From assembly GCA_018806985.1 (NCBI GenBank), contig JADANN010000097.1:1-64000 (forward strand): 64,000 nt of DNA. Reading direction: 5' to 3'. Under the pieces are notes generated by a model. It was not told the DNA's origin, ran no database searches, and was given only the letters and a program-made list of their open reading frames with translations. Below, piece by piece: positions 33,545 to 43,646 of the stretch (within the stretch, counting starts at the first letter, position 1; each line of letters starts with the position of its first letter). Made by a program: the position numbers and the translations under genes. The stretch comes from Angiostrongylus vasorum. Lineage: Eukaryota; Nematoda; Chromadorea; Rhabditida; Metastrongylidae.

Positions 33545-33894
33545 CTTATTTTTCGATAAACTTGATTGATTAAGCAAAATTCACTCAAATTGAGAGACGA
33601 CGATCTTCAACAGATGTGGCATCCCGATGACACGGAGTTCCATGGCATACAGAATGGCGACGAACGTGCGACTATCACCACATTAACATGTGGAACAATT
33701 TCAAGAACGGAAAAACAGATGGCAGAGACAGAAATCAGAGAGTAAATGTTGGAAATTGCCTTAGCTGATGGACATTTGCCGCAGTGAAACTAGACCATCG
33801 TGTTAAAGCATGGAACATGTGAATTTGAGGAGCGTGGATAGTTCGCAACTGCACGTTCGCCAGTATCTGCGTATATCTGGCAGTTGGTAGTCGG

Positions 33895-35180
33895 AGGGCG
33901 AATGGCGATGATCTGATCCCGTGTAGAATTTTTGGGACAACAGCGACATCGGTTAGACAAAACGTTCTATTTACTATGATGTGGTCTATTTCGTTATGGT
34001 ACTCTCCTTTGGGAGACTCCCACGTCCAGCACTGAGGTTGCGACTTCTGGAATGGCGAGTTGCCATGGATAGTATTGGTCATCATGATAAACTCAGAGAG
34101 CCACTGACCCTATTCGTTCCGTTGTAATCTCTAGGTCCCAATGTGACGTTCTTCTGACGTTCTTCTTGGTACGATCTTGGCGTTAAAATCTCCAATGATA
34201 ACTTTGGAGAATATATGGTCTTCTCTGTTTAACTTCTCCAACTCCATATAGAACTTCTGCTTCGTCATAGTTTGATGACGGCGCGTAAACAACGAAGATT
34301 GTCAAAGCCAGTGATCAACATCTCTTCAATCGTAAACGTCCGGCTCGGGTTGTAAGCTGTTCGAACGATCGATGTTCATGACAAACACATGTTGACGGGG
34401 ACACGACGCCGCTGATGACTCCTCTACTGTCCCATGTTCCGAGGAACGTTTCTTCTCCGGTGTCATAGACGGCGTTGAATGGGTGGCGTCGGCTTGTGTC
34501 TTCCAGGCAGATGACGTCGTGCCTTATCTTCCAAGAAGGACACTTCTTACTTGCATAATCAAGTCTATTGAGGACTCGGATGCAAATGTACGTGCATTGT
34601 AGGGACAGATCGCCACCGTAGCTCTTGTGATCCAGGCAGCTTCCATTGGCCCCAGAGATTTTAGCGACCTCTCCGTACGCGTCCTACCCAACGCTGCGAA
34701 ATTGAAGGCTCTTTCGGGGTCAGGTGAATGAGGTCCCCCTTCTTTTTTACCGATTTTAGCTTTTTAATACCCACGTATAGCTTGCCGGGCTTTAAACGTG
34801 GTGGCTGGGCATACTCTGGGCTAGTTTGCCAGGCTCGTCCAGAGTGGACATGCAGCTTATTTGTTGGAGGCGACTAACCGCCCCCCCCATATACTTCCCT
34901 GTCACTTGATTGCAGGCTTTTGGCCGAATTGACTCCTAGAATACAATCCGCATAAATTAGAACGCACCCACACACGTGTGCATTAATACGCCTCGCAATT
35001 TCAGAAAGTATGTGGCAAATCGGAGAAGCAGAAACAGTCAGTCCATCCCCTAGATCAATCTGCGTCTGTGCTAAGCCAAGGTCGCTTTTGGTTCGCGGTT
35101 AACCCCCTATCCGCCACCTGCGGACGCGTCACGTAGCCTCGCGAATAACCGGCTCGAGTTCCCTCATATGAAAGAGATCC
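33895..35180 (-). mobile_element. RTE-B4, 3'-truncated LINE copy in spacer
   Basis: Minus strand. Leader 34,690-35,180, decayed N-terminal endonuclease, YAPSSNYDEAEVLYGVGE-like region, then [20 protein letters not shown] and RTFCLTDVAVVPKI. It ends at about 33,895 just before the SDH motif and abuts the end of the foldback 2 body. RT and 3' tail absent. More decayed than B2 and B5. Confidence 0.7.
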
Positions 35181-36249
35181 GTGAGCATTTCTCTACAATT
35201 AGTAAAATCCCCGTATAATTCAACTACTATTCCTGGATTTTTTTTGTGATAGGGAACAAGAAATAAGGCATTCTAAAGTCGTAGCTGTGTTTTGGAATGG
35301 AATGAAAGAAGAAAATTCATTGTCCTCTTTGGAACTCTGTAAATATGCTCTGCCGAAATTCAAGCATGAAATTTCTTGTGTCGTTTTCGATGCCACCACG
35401 CGTAGGGCAACGACGACAGGGTTGCTTATTTGGGTCTTAACGAAGTAGTTAGAAGATTTCTTGCATTCCACACCGAAACTAACGTCGACTTTTTTTGACT
35501 TTTTGAACAGCGGCTTCCATCCATCGACGGTGTTGTGGTTCTATTTTGATGAAGCATCACCATCGTTGGTCAAAGTCCATTAATTTATTTTTTTTTGTAG
35601 TGGATAGAAAATTAGTTTGGCGCTTTAATGGCTTGTCTTCGTCAATCACGACTGCTCGTGCGTATTTTAGCAAAACTTACACTAGTGGGTAACTTGCTTG
35701 TTGTGACTTCCTTTCCTATAGAATGAGAATTTCGTCTTCTCTATTAATGTCGTAGAACGCTGATCGAGTCCATTCCGTTTCGAATTTTGGAGATGACCGA
35801 GCTAACGCGCTCATAGGTGTAGTTGAGAAGATCGTTGAAAAAGGGGGTCTAACCAGAGCCTTATTTCGTGATGGATTCTATTAGCAAGCATTGCGCTACG
35901 CTTATCTTCAACAATCGATAAGCACGTGCACCATCACGAGCATTTCGTCGCGATGTCTACGAATGGTAGCAAAACGCAGCATAGTTGATCAGAACAGCTG
36001 GATTTGTTCATGAGCACATCGTCACCATGTTGAAACAAAATTCTGATAAGTGAAATTGTCAGACAAGAAAAAAGTGAAGGAAGGCTTATCCAACAACGTT
36101 TACGAAGAAAAAAAGGTTTCCATTGGACGAAGAGGCGGTCATGGATCTTGTGGTGGGTTATCTACTATTTCCATCTTCATTAATACGTTTTCGAATGTTT
36201 CCAGTACTTTAACGCTGGCAATAATTATTTCGATATAGAATATAACAGC
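35181..36249. other. No recognised feature
   Basis: Single-copy AT-rich spacer sequence. A 83-codon minus frame at 35,220-35,471 shows no recognised domain. Confidence 0.35.
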
Positions 36250-36545
36250 GAGTGATATGAAATACAACCGCTGTGATGCTGAGACATTTGCAGAATTGGA
36301 GCTCAGGTCAGATTGGAACCTGCCATTACCCTTTCCAGGGACTCAGGTGTTACTCACTCCACCATTGACGCCCCTGTTTTGGCTTTCTCTCGGCCAGTTG
36401 TCTACCCAACGGTTCCATCAGCAAGCATCCTTCAACGGGAATGTCTGAGAAAAACTGACGAATCTGGCGTGAAGTCCAGGCTTTGCAAATATCCCAGCAT
36501 CATAGCGCTCATATTTCACATCATACCATGCCGTGAAAAATAATA
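36250..36545. mobile_element. MITE-like element, diverged
   Basis: Inverted ends GATGCTGAGACATTTGCAGA (about 36,275) and TTTGCAAATATCCCAGCATC (about 36,482), with GATATGAAATAC at the left and TATTTCACATCAT at the right. Same core as the elements at 6.6 and 19.4 kb, with a differing interior. Confidence 0.6.
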
Positions 36546-37245
36546 CTAGGCACTATAATTAAAAGAAATTAGCGTTATGATAATAGAGGGACCAGAGACA
36601 ACGCCTCATTCATGTGCCAACTTGAAAGGACAAATACTGAAGGTGGTGTGCACTTGCGATTACTTCTAGTGGTTATTTCCTCAAAAATTTTAAAAAAATT
36701 GTAGTCATTTTATCACTTTTTCGCTTAAGACAAGTGAACCATAGATGTCACCAAGCATGTGAAGAATGTGTCGGTCCGATACATATAGGCAGTATTGCCA
36801 AGCAAACAGGAAATACATAACTTCATCGTTTTACCATTGTTTCAGGACTGACAGGTAAGAAAAGACCAAAGCGTTCTACGAAACCCTTAGGAATACGCAA
36901 CGTATTAGACTTTCTTAAGTATCGCAGACACAATTGAATGCATATTTGGCCTAAATGATGTCTTGTGGTACCCCATTAATCTATATTGCCGATCCGGATT
37001 TATGCATGACTAAGTTTGTCGACGACGACGGAGTGAGCCAACAACCACAAGTGTATTGCTTCCCAGATCTTATCAACGACGCTCATCATTCCGTTCTCGA
37101 GCCTGATTAAACCTCTCTTAAAGTGTAGACAACCATGGGGGGGTCTTGGGAAGGGGAAGCGGGGACTCCGCGCAAGGAAATCGCTCACAAACGACTTTTA
37201 AGCCCGAAACACGGCCGAAAACGCCGAATTTTTCGAGGTTAGGTG
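36546..37245. other. No recognised feature
   Basis: Single-copy spacer sequence. GTTAGGTGAGGTGAT at about 37,238-37,252, immediately before RTE-B5, resembles the 3' tail units of RTE-B1. Confidence 0.35.
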
Positions 37246-38868
37246 AGGTGATCCACGGGTCTCCCTAATATGAGGGATCTCGAGCCGGTTAGAGGCGAGG
37301 CTACGTGACGCGTCCTCAGGTGGCGTATAGGGGGTTAATCGCGGACTTTTCTTCCCTGAAATGCAGATGAATCCAGGGGATGGACTCCCTGTTTCTGTTG
37401 CGCCGATCTGGCACATACTTTCTGTATTTACGAGGCGTATTAATGCACACGTGTGTGGGTGCGTTCTAATTTATGCGGATTGCATTCTACGAGTCAATTC
37501 GGCCAAAGCCTGCAGTCAAGTGACAGTGAAGTATATGGGGGGAGGGCGGTTAGTCGCCTGCAACAAATAAGCTGCATGTCCACTCTGGACGAGCCTGGCA
37601 AACCACCAGAGAGTATGCCCAGCCCCCCACGTTCAAAGCCCTGCAAGCTATACGTGAGTATTAAAAAGGCTTGAAACTGCAAAAGAAGCGGACCTCATTC
37701 CCCTGACCGCGAAAGAGCCTTCAATTTCGCAACGTTGCGTAGGACGAGTACGGAGAGGCTACTAAAATCTCAGGGCCAATGGAAGCTGCCTGGATCATGA
37801 AGAACTATGGTGACGATATGTCCCTACAATGGACGTAAACTTGCATCCGAGTCCTCAATAGAAGACTTCCTTATGCAAGCAAGAAGTATCCTTCTTGGGG
37901 GGATAAGGCACGACGTCATCGTCCTGGAAGGGACGAGACGACGCCATCCATTCAAGGCCGTCTATGACATTGGAAAAGAAAAGTTCCTCGGAACATGCGA
38001 CAGTCGAGGAGTCGGCGGCGTCAGCGTCCTTGTCAACACGAGTTTGTCCATGAACATCGCTTCATTCGAAAAGCTTACAACCCGAGCCGGACGTTTACGA
38101 TTAAAAAGATGTGGATCAATACCGGCTTTGACAATCTTCGTCGTTTACGCGCCGGCATAAAACTATGACGAAGAAGAAGTCGAAGCATTCTATATGGACT
38201 TGGAGAAGTTCTACAGAGAAGACCACACATTCCTCAAGGTCATCATTGGAGATTTCAACGCCAAGATTGGACCAAGAAGAAAGACTGAAGAACGTCACAT
38301 TGGGACCCACGGATTAGAATGGAACGAACAGGGTGAGCGGCTGTCTGAGTTTATCATGGCGACCAAGACAATCCATGGTAACTCACAATTCCAGAAGCCC
38401 CACCCTAAGCGCTGGACGTGGGAGTCTCCCAATGGAGAGTACCATAACGAAATAGACCACATCACAGTAAATAGGTTTTGCCTAACCGATATCGCTGTTG
38501 TCCCAAAATTCTACACGGAAGCAGACCATCGCCTCCTTCGTGCAAGATTCTATTCCTCGCGGAAAGGAGAAAGAGCCGCTAAATTCAAAAACCGAAGGCC
38601 CGGCACCGCCACAAACTGGGACATATTGAATTCATTAGTCCGTTGTTGGGAAGATGCCGTTGTCGATAACATCGACGAAAAAATACGATCGGCTCATTCA
38701 ACATCTTCACGTTAGCGCTATGAAAGCTGAGAGTTCGAAAGCTACCAAGAGACATTTGTCTCTAGAAACACTCCAGCTGATACGCCAGCGTGGAATCGCA
38801 CGAGCTGCAGTCAACCACGAACTAACGTCCGAACTTGCAAAACAATATAAACAAGCGACAAAATAGTA
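37246..38868 (+). mobile_element. RTE-B5, 3'-truncated, chimeric LINE copy
   Basis: Plus strand. Leader with TCTCCCTAATATGAGGGATC at about 37,262, a leader ORF ending RSKPCKLYVSIKKA, then endonuclease from about 37,807: [106 protein letters not shown]. The frame is open across most of this except a TAA (GCATAA) at about 38,158. It ends with the codons QATK at 38,865, the same truncation point as RTE-B2. Sequence up to about 38,100 differs from B2 by 8-10% by eye, and after that almost not at all. Confidence 0.75.
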
Positions 38869-39164
38869 GACAAGTAGAACTGTATGGTGGGTCGATGAGA
38901 ATCAATACGAGACTTAAAAGTTTCCTGTCTTTCAAAAAACCATATCAACCTTCATCTTCAAGGACATAAATTGCGCTTATAAAGTTCGGTTCAGGTTGTA
39001 AAAAATCACGTTATTGTTTTTTGTTTTCAAGTTTATTTTAGGAAGTTAGAATTTGCTTAGTGCAGGAAGAAGTATTAGTACCTAAAGCTAGACGACAGCA
39101 GCAAAAAAGGATAGAGCGTGCGACATTGATTAATTTATAAAAAATTCACTACGGATGTAAAGGG
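38869..39164. repeat. Flank segment of the B2/SINE-L block
   Basis: Near-identical to 52,312-52,599 and inverted to 17,246-17,530. Confidence 0.6.
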
Positions 39165-39801
39165 TCGTTTAGCCCAGTGGATACAGGTGCACTGCAGAAC
39201 ACATGGGATCGATCCTGGGCCTAAAGCACACCAAGCCCTCCATCCCTCCGTGGTCTGCAAATTAGCTACCAGACCTATCTAGGAGGGTAGCAGCCTTAAG
39301 TCGATACATTGGTAGGCCACTGAAAATCACAATACATGCCATACATGCACTTAATCTCCTTTTGCGGTGCTCGATGAAATCCAATCCATTAGGCCTCAGG
39401 AGCTGATCAACGCCAAGAGCTTTTTTAACACTATGTGTTCGAACCCCTTGGAGGCATCGTTGACATGGCTGAATGCGTATTCGTCATATGCATTCTCCTT
39501 CAGGAACCCACAGTTGTTTTGAGCAGATGTTTTCATTTCGCAGAAAAACTTACGTACTATTTTCTCGGCCGCTTAATGATGGAAGGTACCAACGACGCGC
39601 GTAATTGAGCCTTTGACCAAGCCAGTGCGTATTGCAGACCACTTCTAACGATTGCCCTAGAGGGGCCAGATAAAAAAAAATTGCAAAAAAAAATGTCTTG
39701 TTGTCAGTGTGCGTAGCACCGCGAAAGGTGATCATCGATTGACATACACATATATACATACATCCACATGCATGGATATATATATATATATATATATATA
39801 T
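39165..39801 (+). mobile_element. SINE-L copy with (TA)n tail
   Basis: A box TTTAGCCCAGTGGATACAGG at about 39,169, B box GGGATCGATCCTGG at about 39,206, body, 3' segment, and (TA)n at 39,776-39,801. Near-identical to 52,600-53,249. Confidence 0.75.
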
Positions 39802-39804
39802 CTT

Positions 39805-40849
39805 ACTACCATGGCTCTCACTCTTACGAGCGATCCCGAGGCGGTTATTCGAGAGGTGACACGGCACGTCCGCAGGGTAGTGGATAGGGGGTTAATCGCG
39901 GACCAAAAGCCACCTTTGCTTCCCTAAGACGAAGGTGGATACAGGCGATGGACTCCCTGTTTCTGATGGGCCGATTTGGTACATACTTTCTGCATGCACG
40001 AAGGGTATTTACGCGTGCGTGTGTGGGTGCGTTGTAGTTCATGCGGATTGTTTTCTACAAATCAATTCAGGCAAAAGCCTGAAATCAAGTGACAGGGAAT
40101 TATATGGAAGGAGGTTCGGAGTCGCCTCAAACAAGTAAGCTCCATGTCCGCTCTAGGAGAGAGTCGCAGGCTATGCGTCAGTATATCCGACCCCCACGTT
40201 CAGAGCCCAGCAAACTTTACGTGGGTATTCAAAAAAGCTAAACACCGTAAAAGAAACGGGCCTCATTCCCCTAAAGAGCTCCCAATCCAGCAGCGTTGGG
40301 TAGGACGAGTACGGAGAGGCTGCTAAAATCTTAGGGCCAATGGAAGCTGCCTGGATCACGAAGAATTATGGCGACCATCTGTACCTACAATGCGCGTACA
40401 CTTGCATCCGAGTCCTCAATAGAAGACTTGCTCATGCAAGCAAGAAGGGTGAGGTACGACGTCATCGGCCCGGAACAGACGAGACGACGCCATCCATTCA
40501 ACGCCGTCTATGACACCAGAGAAGAAACGTTCCTCGGAACATGCGACAGTCGAGGAGTCGGCGGCGTCAGCGTCCTTGTCAACACGAGTTTGTCCATGAA
40601 CATCGCTTCATTCGAACAGCTTACAACCCGAGCCGGACGTTTACGATTAAAAAGATGTGGATCAATACCGGCTTTGACAATCCAATCTTCGTCGTTTACG
40701 CGCCGGCATCAAACTATGACGAAGAAGAAGTCGAAGCATTCTATATGGACTTGGAGAAGTTCTACAGAGAGGACCACACGTTCTTCGAGGTCATCATTGG
40801 AGATTTCAATGCCAAGATTGTACCAAGAAAAAACGTCTGAAGAACGTCA
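39805..40849 (+). mobile_element. RTE-B6, truncated at the palindrome junction
   Basis: Leader nearly identical to RTE-B1 up to about 40,430. Then a different endonuclease subfamily: [76 protein letters not shown], then a four-base insertion (AATC) that breaks the frame, [20 protein letters not shown]. It ends at ACGTCA (40,844-40,849), where the right arm begins. Its 3' two-thirds are missing because of the rearrangement, not LINE truncation. Confidence 0.8.
40844..40849. other. Rearrangement junction, 6-bp microhomology
   Basis: ACGTCA is common to the RTE-B sequence (GAAGAACGTCACATTGGG in RTE-B5) and to the reverse complement of the left-arm edge (ATGACGTCATTG). Left partner: TGACGT at 29,003-29,008. 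Confidence 0.75.
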
Positions 40850-41934
40850 TTGATATACTATCTCTCTAGTATTAAGCGCATATATGATGGTGCCATACGC
40901 ACGCTTATGACTGGGAAGCAAAGCCTCTTGTATAGACGCTTCAAAATCTAGACCCCCTTGTTGCTCCAGACATAGAAAAGTATCGGCGGTTATCAAAGAA
41001 TCAGCCCGATCACTTTTCTCTTAAATGGCTTTTGCAGATTTTCCAAATGCTTTTTGTAGTACACTAATAAGCAGTACCTTTGAGGACGTTTGAAGCAGCT
41101 TCAGTGCCAAATCTGTGACTAATTACTGTTGTTTGAGGAACCAGAAAAAAGACATTAAGCCGTAACGCGCTTGATTAACATGACAGTCATTCCGATCACT
41201 GCTACGTTATTTAGCGTAGAAGATGTTAGCACGCCCTGTCCTTAAGTTCTTGCAAGACCGGTTTTACTAGTGTAGAATAAAATACCCTTATGAGAAAGCT
41301 TTTAGATAAAAAAGGTTTTATTTCTCTCGCAACGAAGAAATAACAGTCGATCAACTGAATACAAACTCAAGCACATCACATTTAATCATTCTCAATCATT
41401 TTTTTGTCAACCTGGTGTTGCCTTAATAATCGAAGAAGGCATTCTCAATCACTTAGCCACTTTTTATCGGGTTGCATTGGTTTTCGTTAGACAGCTTAAA
41501 ATCACTGTGGCAGCAATTTGGCAATCTCGTTGCTGAAAATCCATCACCTCAACTCCTATCAAATTCTCTTGCAGTGGTATTGTCTTGGAATTCACAAAAC
41601 ATAAATGTTTGGTAGCAGGCATTATTAGTTGGTCCCCCCATCAGCAGTTGTATTTCTTTCACCACCTATATAAGAAACCACAAAATGAAAGCGTCAGCTC
41701 ATTGGAAACCGTTTCAAAAACCACAACTATTGCAGATGCGATCTTTCTAATGCATCACAAATACTAATGGAGTTTTTCCTGTTTCCGTATTATCCTATTC
41801 AACGAGTGTCATTGCTTTGAAAACAAGAAAACAGAGTGAATACCTCGGTGGCGATGTGAGAAACCTAAATTTAACGCGAAAGCAAATGGTCCGGTTGATG
41901 TAGGCGAAACTTTGGGTGGAGTCGGACTCACCCT
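40850..41934. other. Inner end of right arm, no recognised feature
   Basis: Reverse complement of 27,916-29,002. No gene recognised. Confidence 0.4.
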
Positions 41935-42351
41935 TGATTGCAACTCGCTGGAATATATCGCCATGCTGAAACGACAAGTGCGTGTGGCTGCAGTGATTAT
42001 TTGTTTCGCGAGAAACGAAAGAGCGTTTAATCCTTTCACGACAACGCGTATTAATCTAAATATGTAAGCTGCTGTACGTTTGGGACCTTATATCTTGATT
42101 TCAATGCGCATCTCTGGTGCGCTTCAATGCCATACCCTCTGACGGTTCTGTTACGCAAAATTGGCTGCGATTGTGAAAACGTTTAACCTTTCGATTGCAA
42201 GAGCTATTTAGTGGACAGGATTGACAATAACTGCTTGCCTTTCAATATTTTCATGTAGTTAAATTACTTTTCGATCATATAACACGTTCATAACTCTTTG
42301 TACTCAATCGATGACTTGTTGAACATAGATTTTATTCGGGAACTGGCCCAT
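41935..42351. repeat. Direct repeat D, copy 2 (right arm)
   Basis: Mirror of 27,500-27,915. Confidence 0.6.
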
Positions 42352-42360
42352 GGCCACGTT

Positions 42361-42669
42361 AGCAGTCAGAATGCAGTCTCATATTCATTGGGATACTAGC
42401 AGGATTGTGTCGTAGTTCAAAAAGAGTGAACTCCACGATATCTGCACCTATCACCCAATCTGTTCGCTGTCTGTCGTATATAAACTCTTCACTTCTTTCA
42501 TGCCAAAGAGGATTTACAAAACACTAGAAAAAGGACAGCCATGTGAGTAAGCAAGCTTTCGAAATGGATTCACTGTGGTCGACTACATGAACACGATAGT
42601 AATACTCATGGAACTGTCACGAGAACAAAAAAGATCCCTCTGTCTCGGTTTCATCGATTTAAAGAAATC
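42361..42669 (+). pseudogene. RTE-B reverse transcriptase fragment (right arm)
   Basis: Mirror of 27,182-27,490; the sense strand is plus here. The region from the RT fingers to just before motif A is decayed in frame. Confidence 0.6.
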
Positions 42670-43036
42670 TATTGCAACCCTCTGGAACATATCGCCGTGC
42701 TGAAACGACAAGTGTGGCTACAATGATTTGTCTTGATGTACGCTGCTGTGTGTTTCGGATCGTACGTCTTGGTTTCAAAACGCATTTCAATCACACTCCA
42801 ATGACACTCGGCCGTTGCGCCAGCCACGTGGAAATGACCGCACTCATGGAAGCGTTGAACGTTTTCTATTGCAAAAACTATTTAGTGCACAATACTGACA
42901 ATAACTGCATTTCTTTCAAAATTTTTATGTAGTTAAATTACTTTCTGATCATATAACACGTTTATAACTCTTTGTAGTCAACCAATGGATTGTGGAAAAT
43001 TGATTTTATTCGGGTGCTGGTCCATGGCCAGGTGTT
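42670..43036. repeat. Direct repeat D, copy 1 (right arm)
   Basis: Mirror of 26,815-27,181, with one A fewer in the run near 42,880 (AAAAACTA against AAAAAACTA). Confidence 0.6.
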
Positions 43037-43387
43037 TTGGGCTATACTAGCGAAAACTCGCTTCGAACGATGGAATGAAGTCACTGGACGTGAAAAAAGA
43101 TGAAAGAGACGCAGAATATGACCTCAGGTATCAGACAGTATCATGCGAACTGCTAATAGCATCATCGTTAGGTAATGGACGAGTTTTTTTCATCACTCAC
43201 TAGAGGTGTCCAAGAAGAACATGGAACAATGATACGTAGAAATTGGAGAGACATGGAAAAAAATGTGACGGAATCCAACATGATCTTTTGAGTTTTCGTC
43301 AGTGGTAGTGTTTCGCCTCTTTTAATAGAAATTTTATTTCTTCAGATGTAAGTATGCTAATCATAAAGGATTCTTCGTTTTTTTACC
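43037..43387. other. No recognised feature
   Basis: Mirror of 26,463-26,814. Confidence 0.35.
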
Positions 43388-43646
43388 GCTGGCAGGGGGC
43401 GCGTGTTGCGCAGTGGTCGCAAGCGCCCTGCAATACAAATGGGATCGTTTTCCGGAGGTTCACCAAGCCTTCCATCGCTCCGGGGTCGGGACATTGGTGC
43501 CAGACTTGTCTGAGAAGGTAGCAGTACTGACTCGATGCATCGATAGGCCACTGTGACTTATTCTAAAGGCCACATTTGCATTCAGTCACCTCCAACAATG
43601 GTTAATGAAGTCGAATGCATGGCGCATCCTTCAGGGATTGATCAAC
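43388..43646 (+). mobile_element. SINE1 copy (right arm)
   Basis: Mirror of 26,205-26,462. The A box is readable on the plus strand from about 43,400 (GTGTTGCGCAGTGGTCGCAAG). Confidence 0.8.

Larger units (their letters stand above)
32070..33894. mobile_element. Foldback element 2 with divergent tRNA sequences
   Basis: Palindromic core 32,143-32,530 against 32,745-33,132, with tRNA-like sequences at both outer ends (32,070-32,142 minus; 33,133-33,205 plus). Only the right side keeps the downstream body (33,206-33,894), itself split by a SINE1. The body ends in ATCTGGCAGTTGGTAGTCGG, matching the end of foldback element 1 at 5,330. The central 220 bp match one side of the centre of element 1 (landmark CCAGGAATA, and AAACCG followed by TTGGAGGA). 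Homologous to 2,866-5,336 but shorter in the centre and missing the left body. Confidence 0.7.

Noticed and set aside
29009..40843. Palindrome as a simple hairpin-adapter read artefact
   Set aside because: Such artefacts give spacer-free mirror images. Here an 11.8-kb single-copy spacer and real small differences separate the arms, though a chimeric assembly join is still possible.
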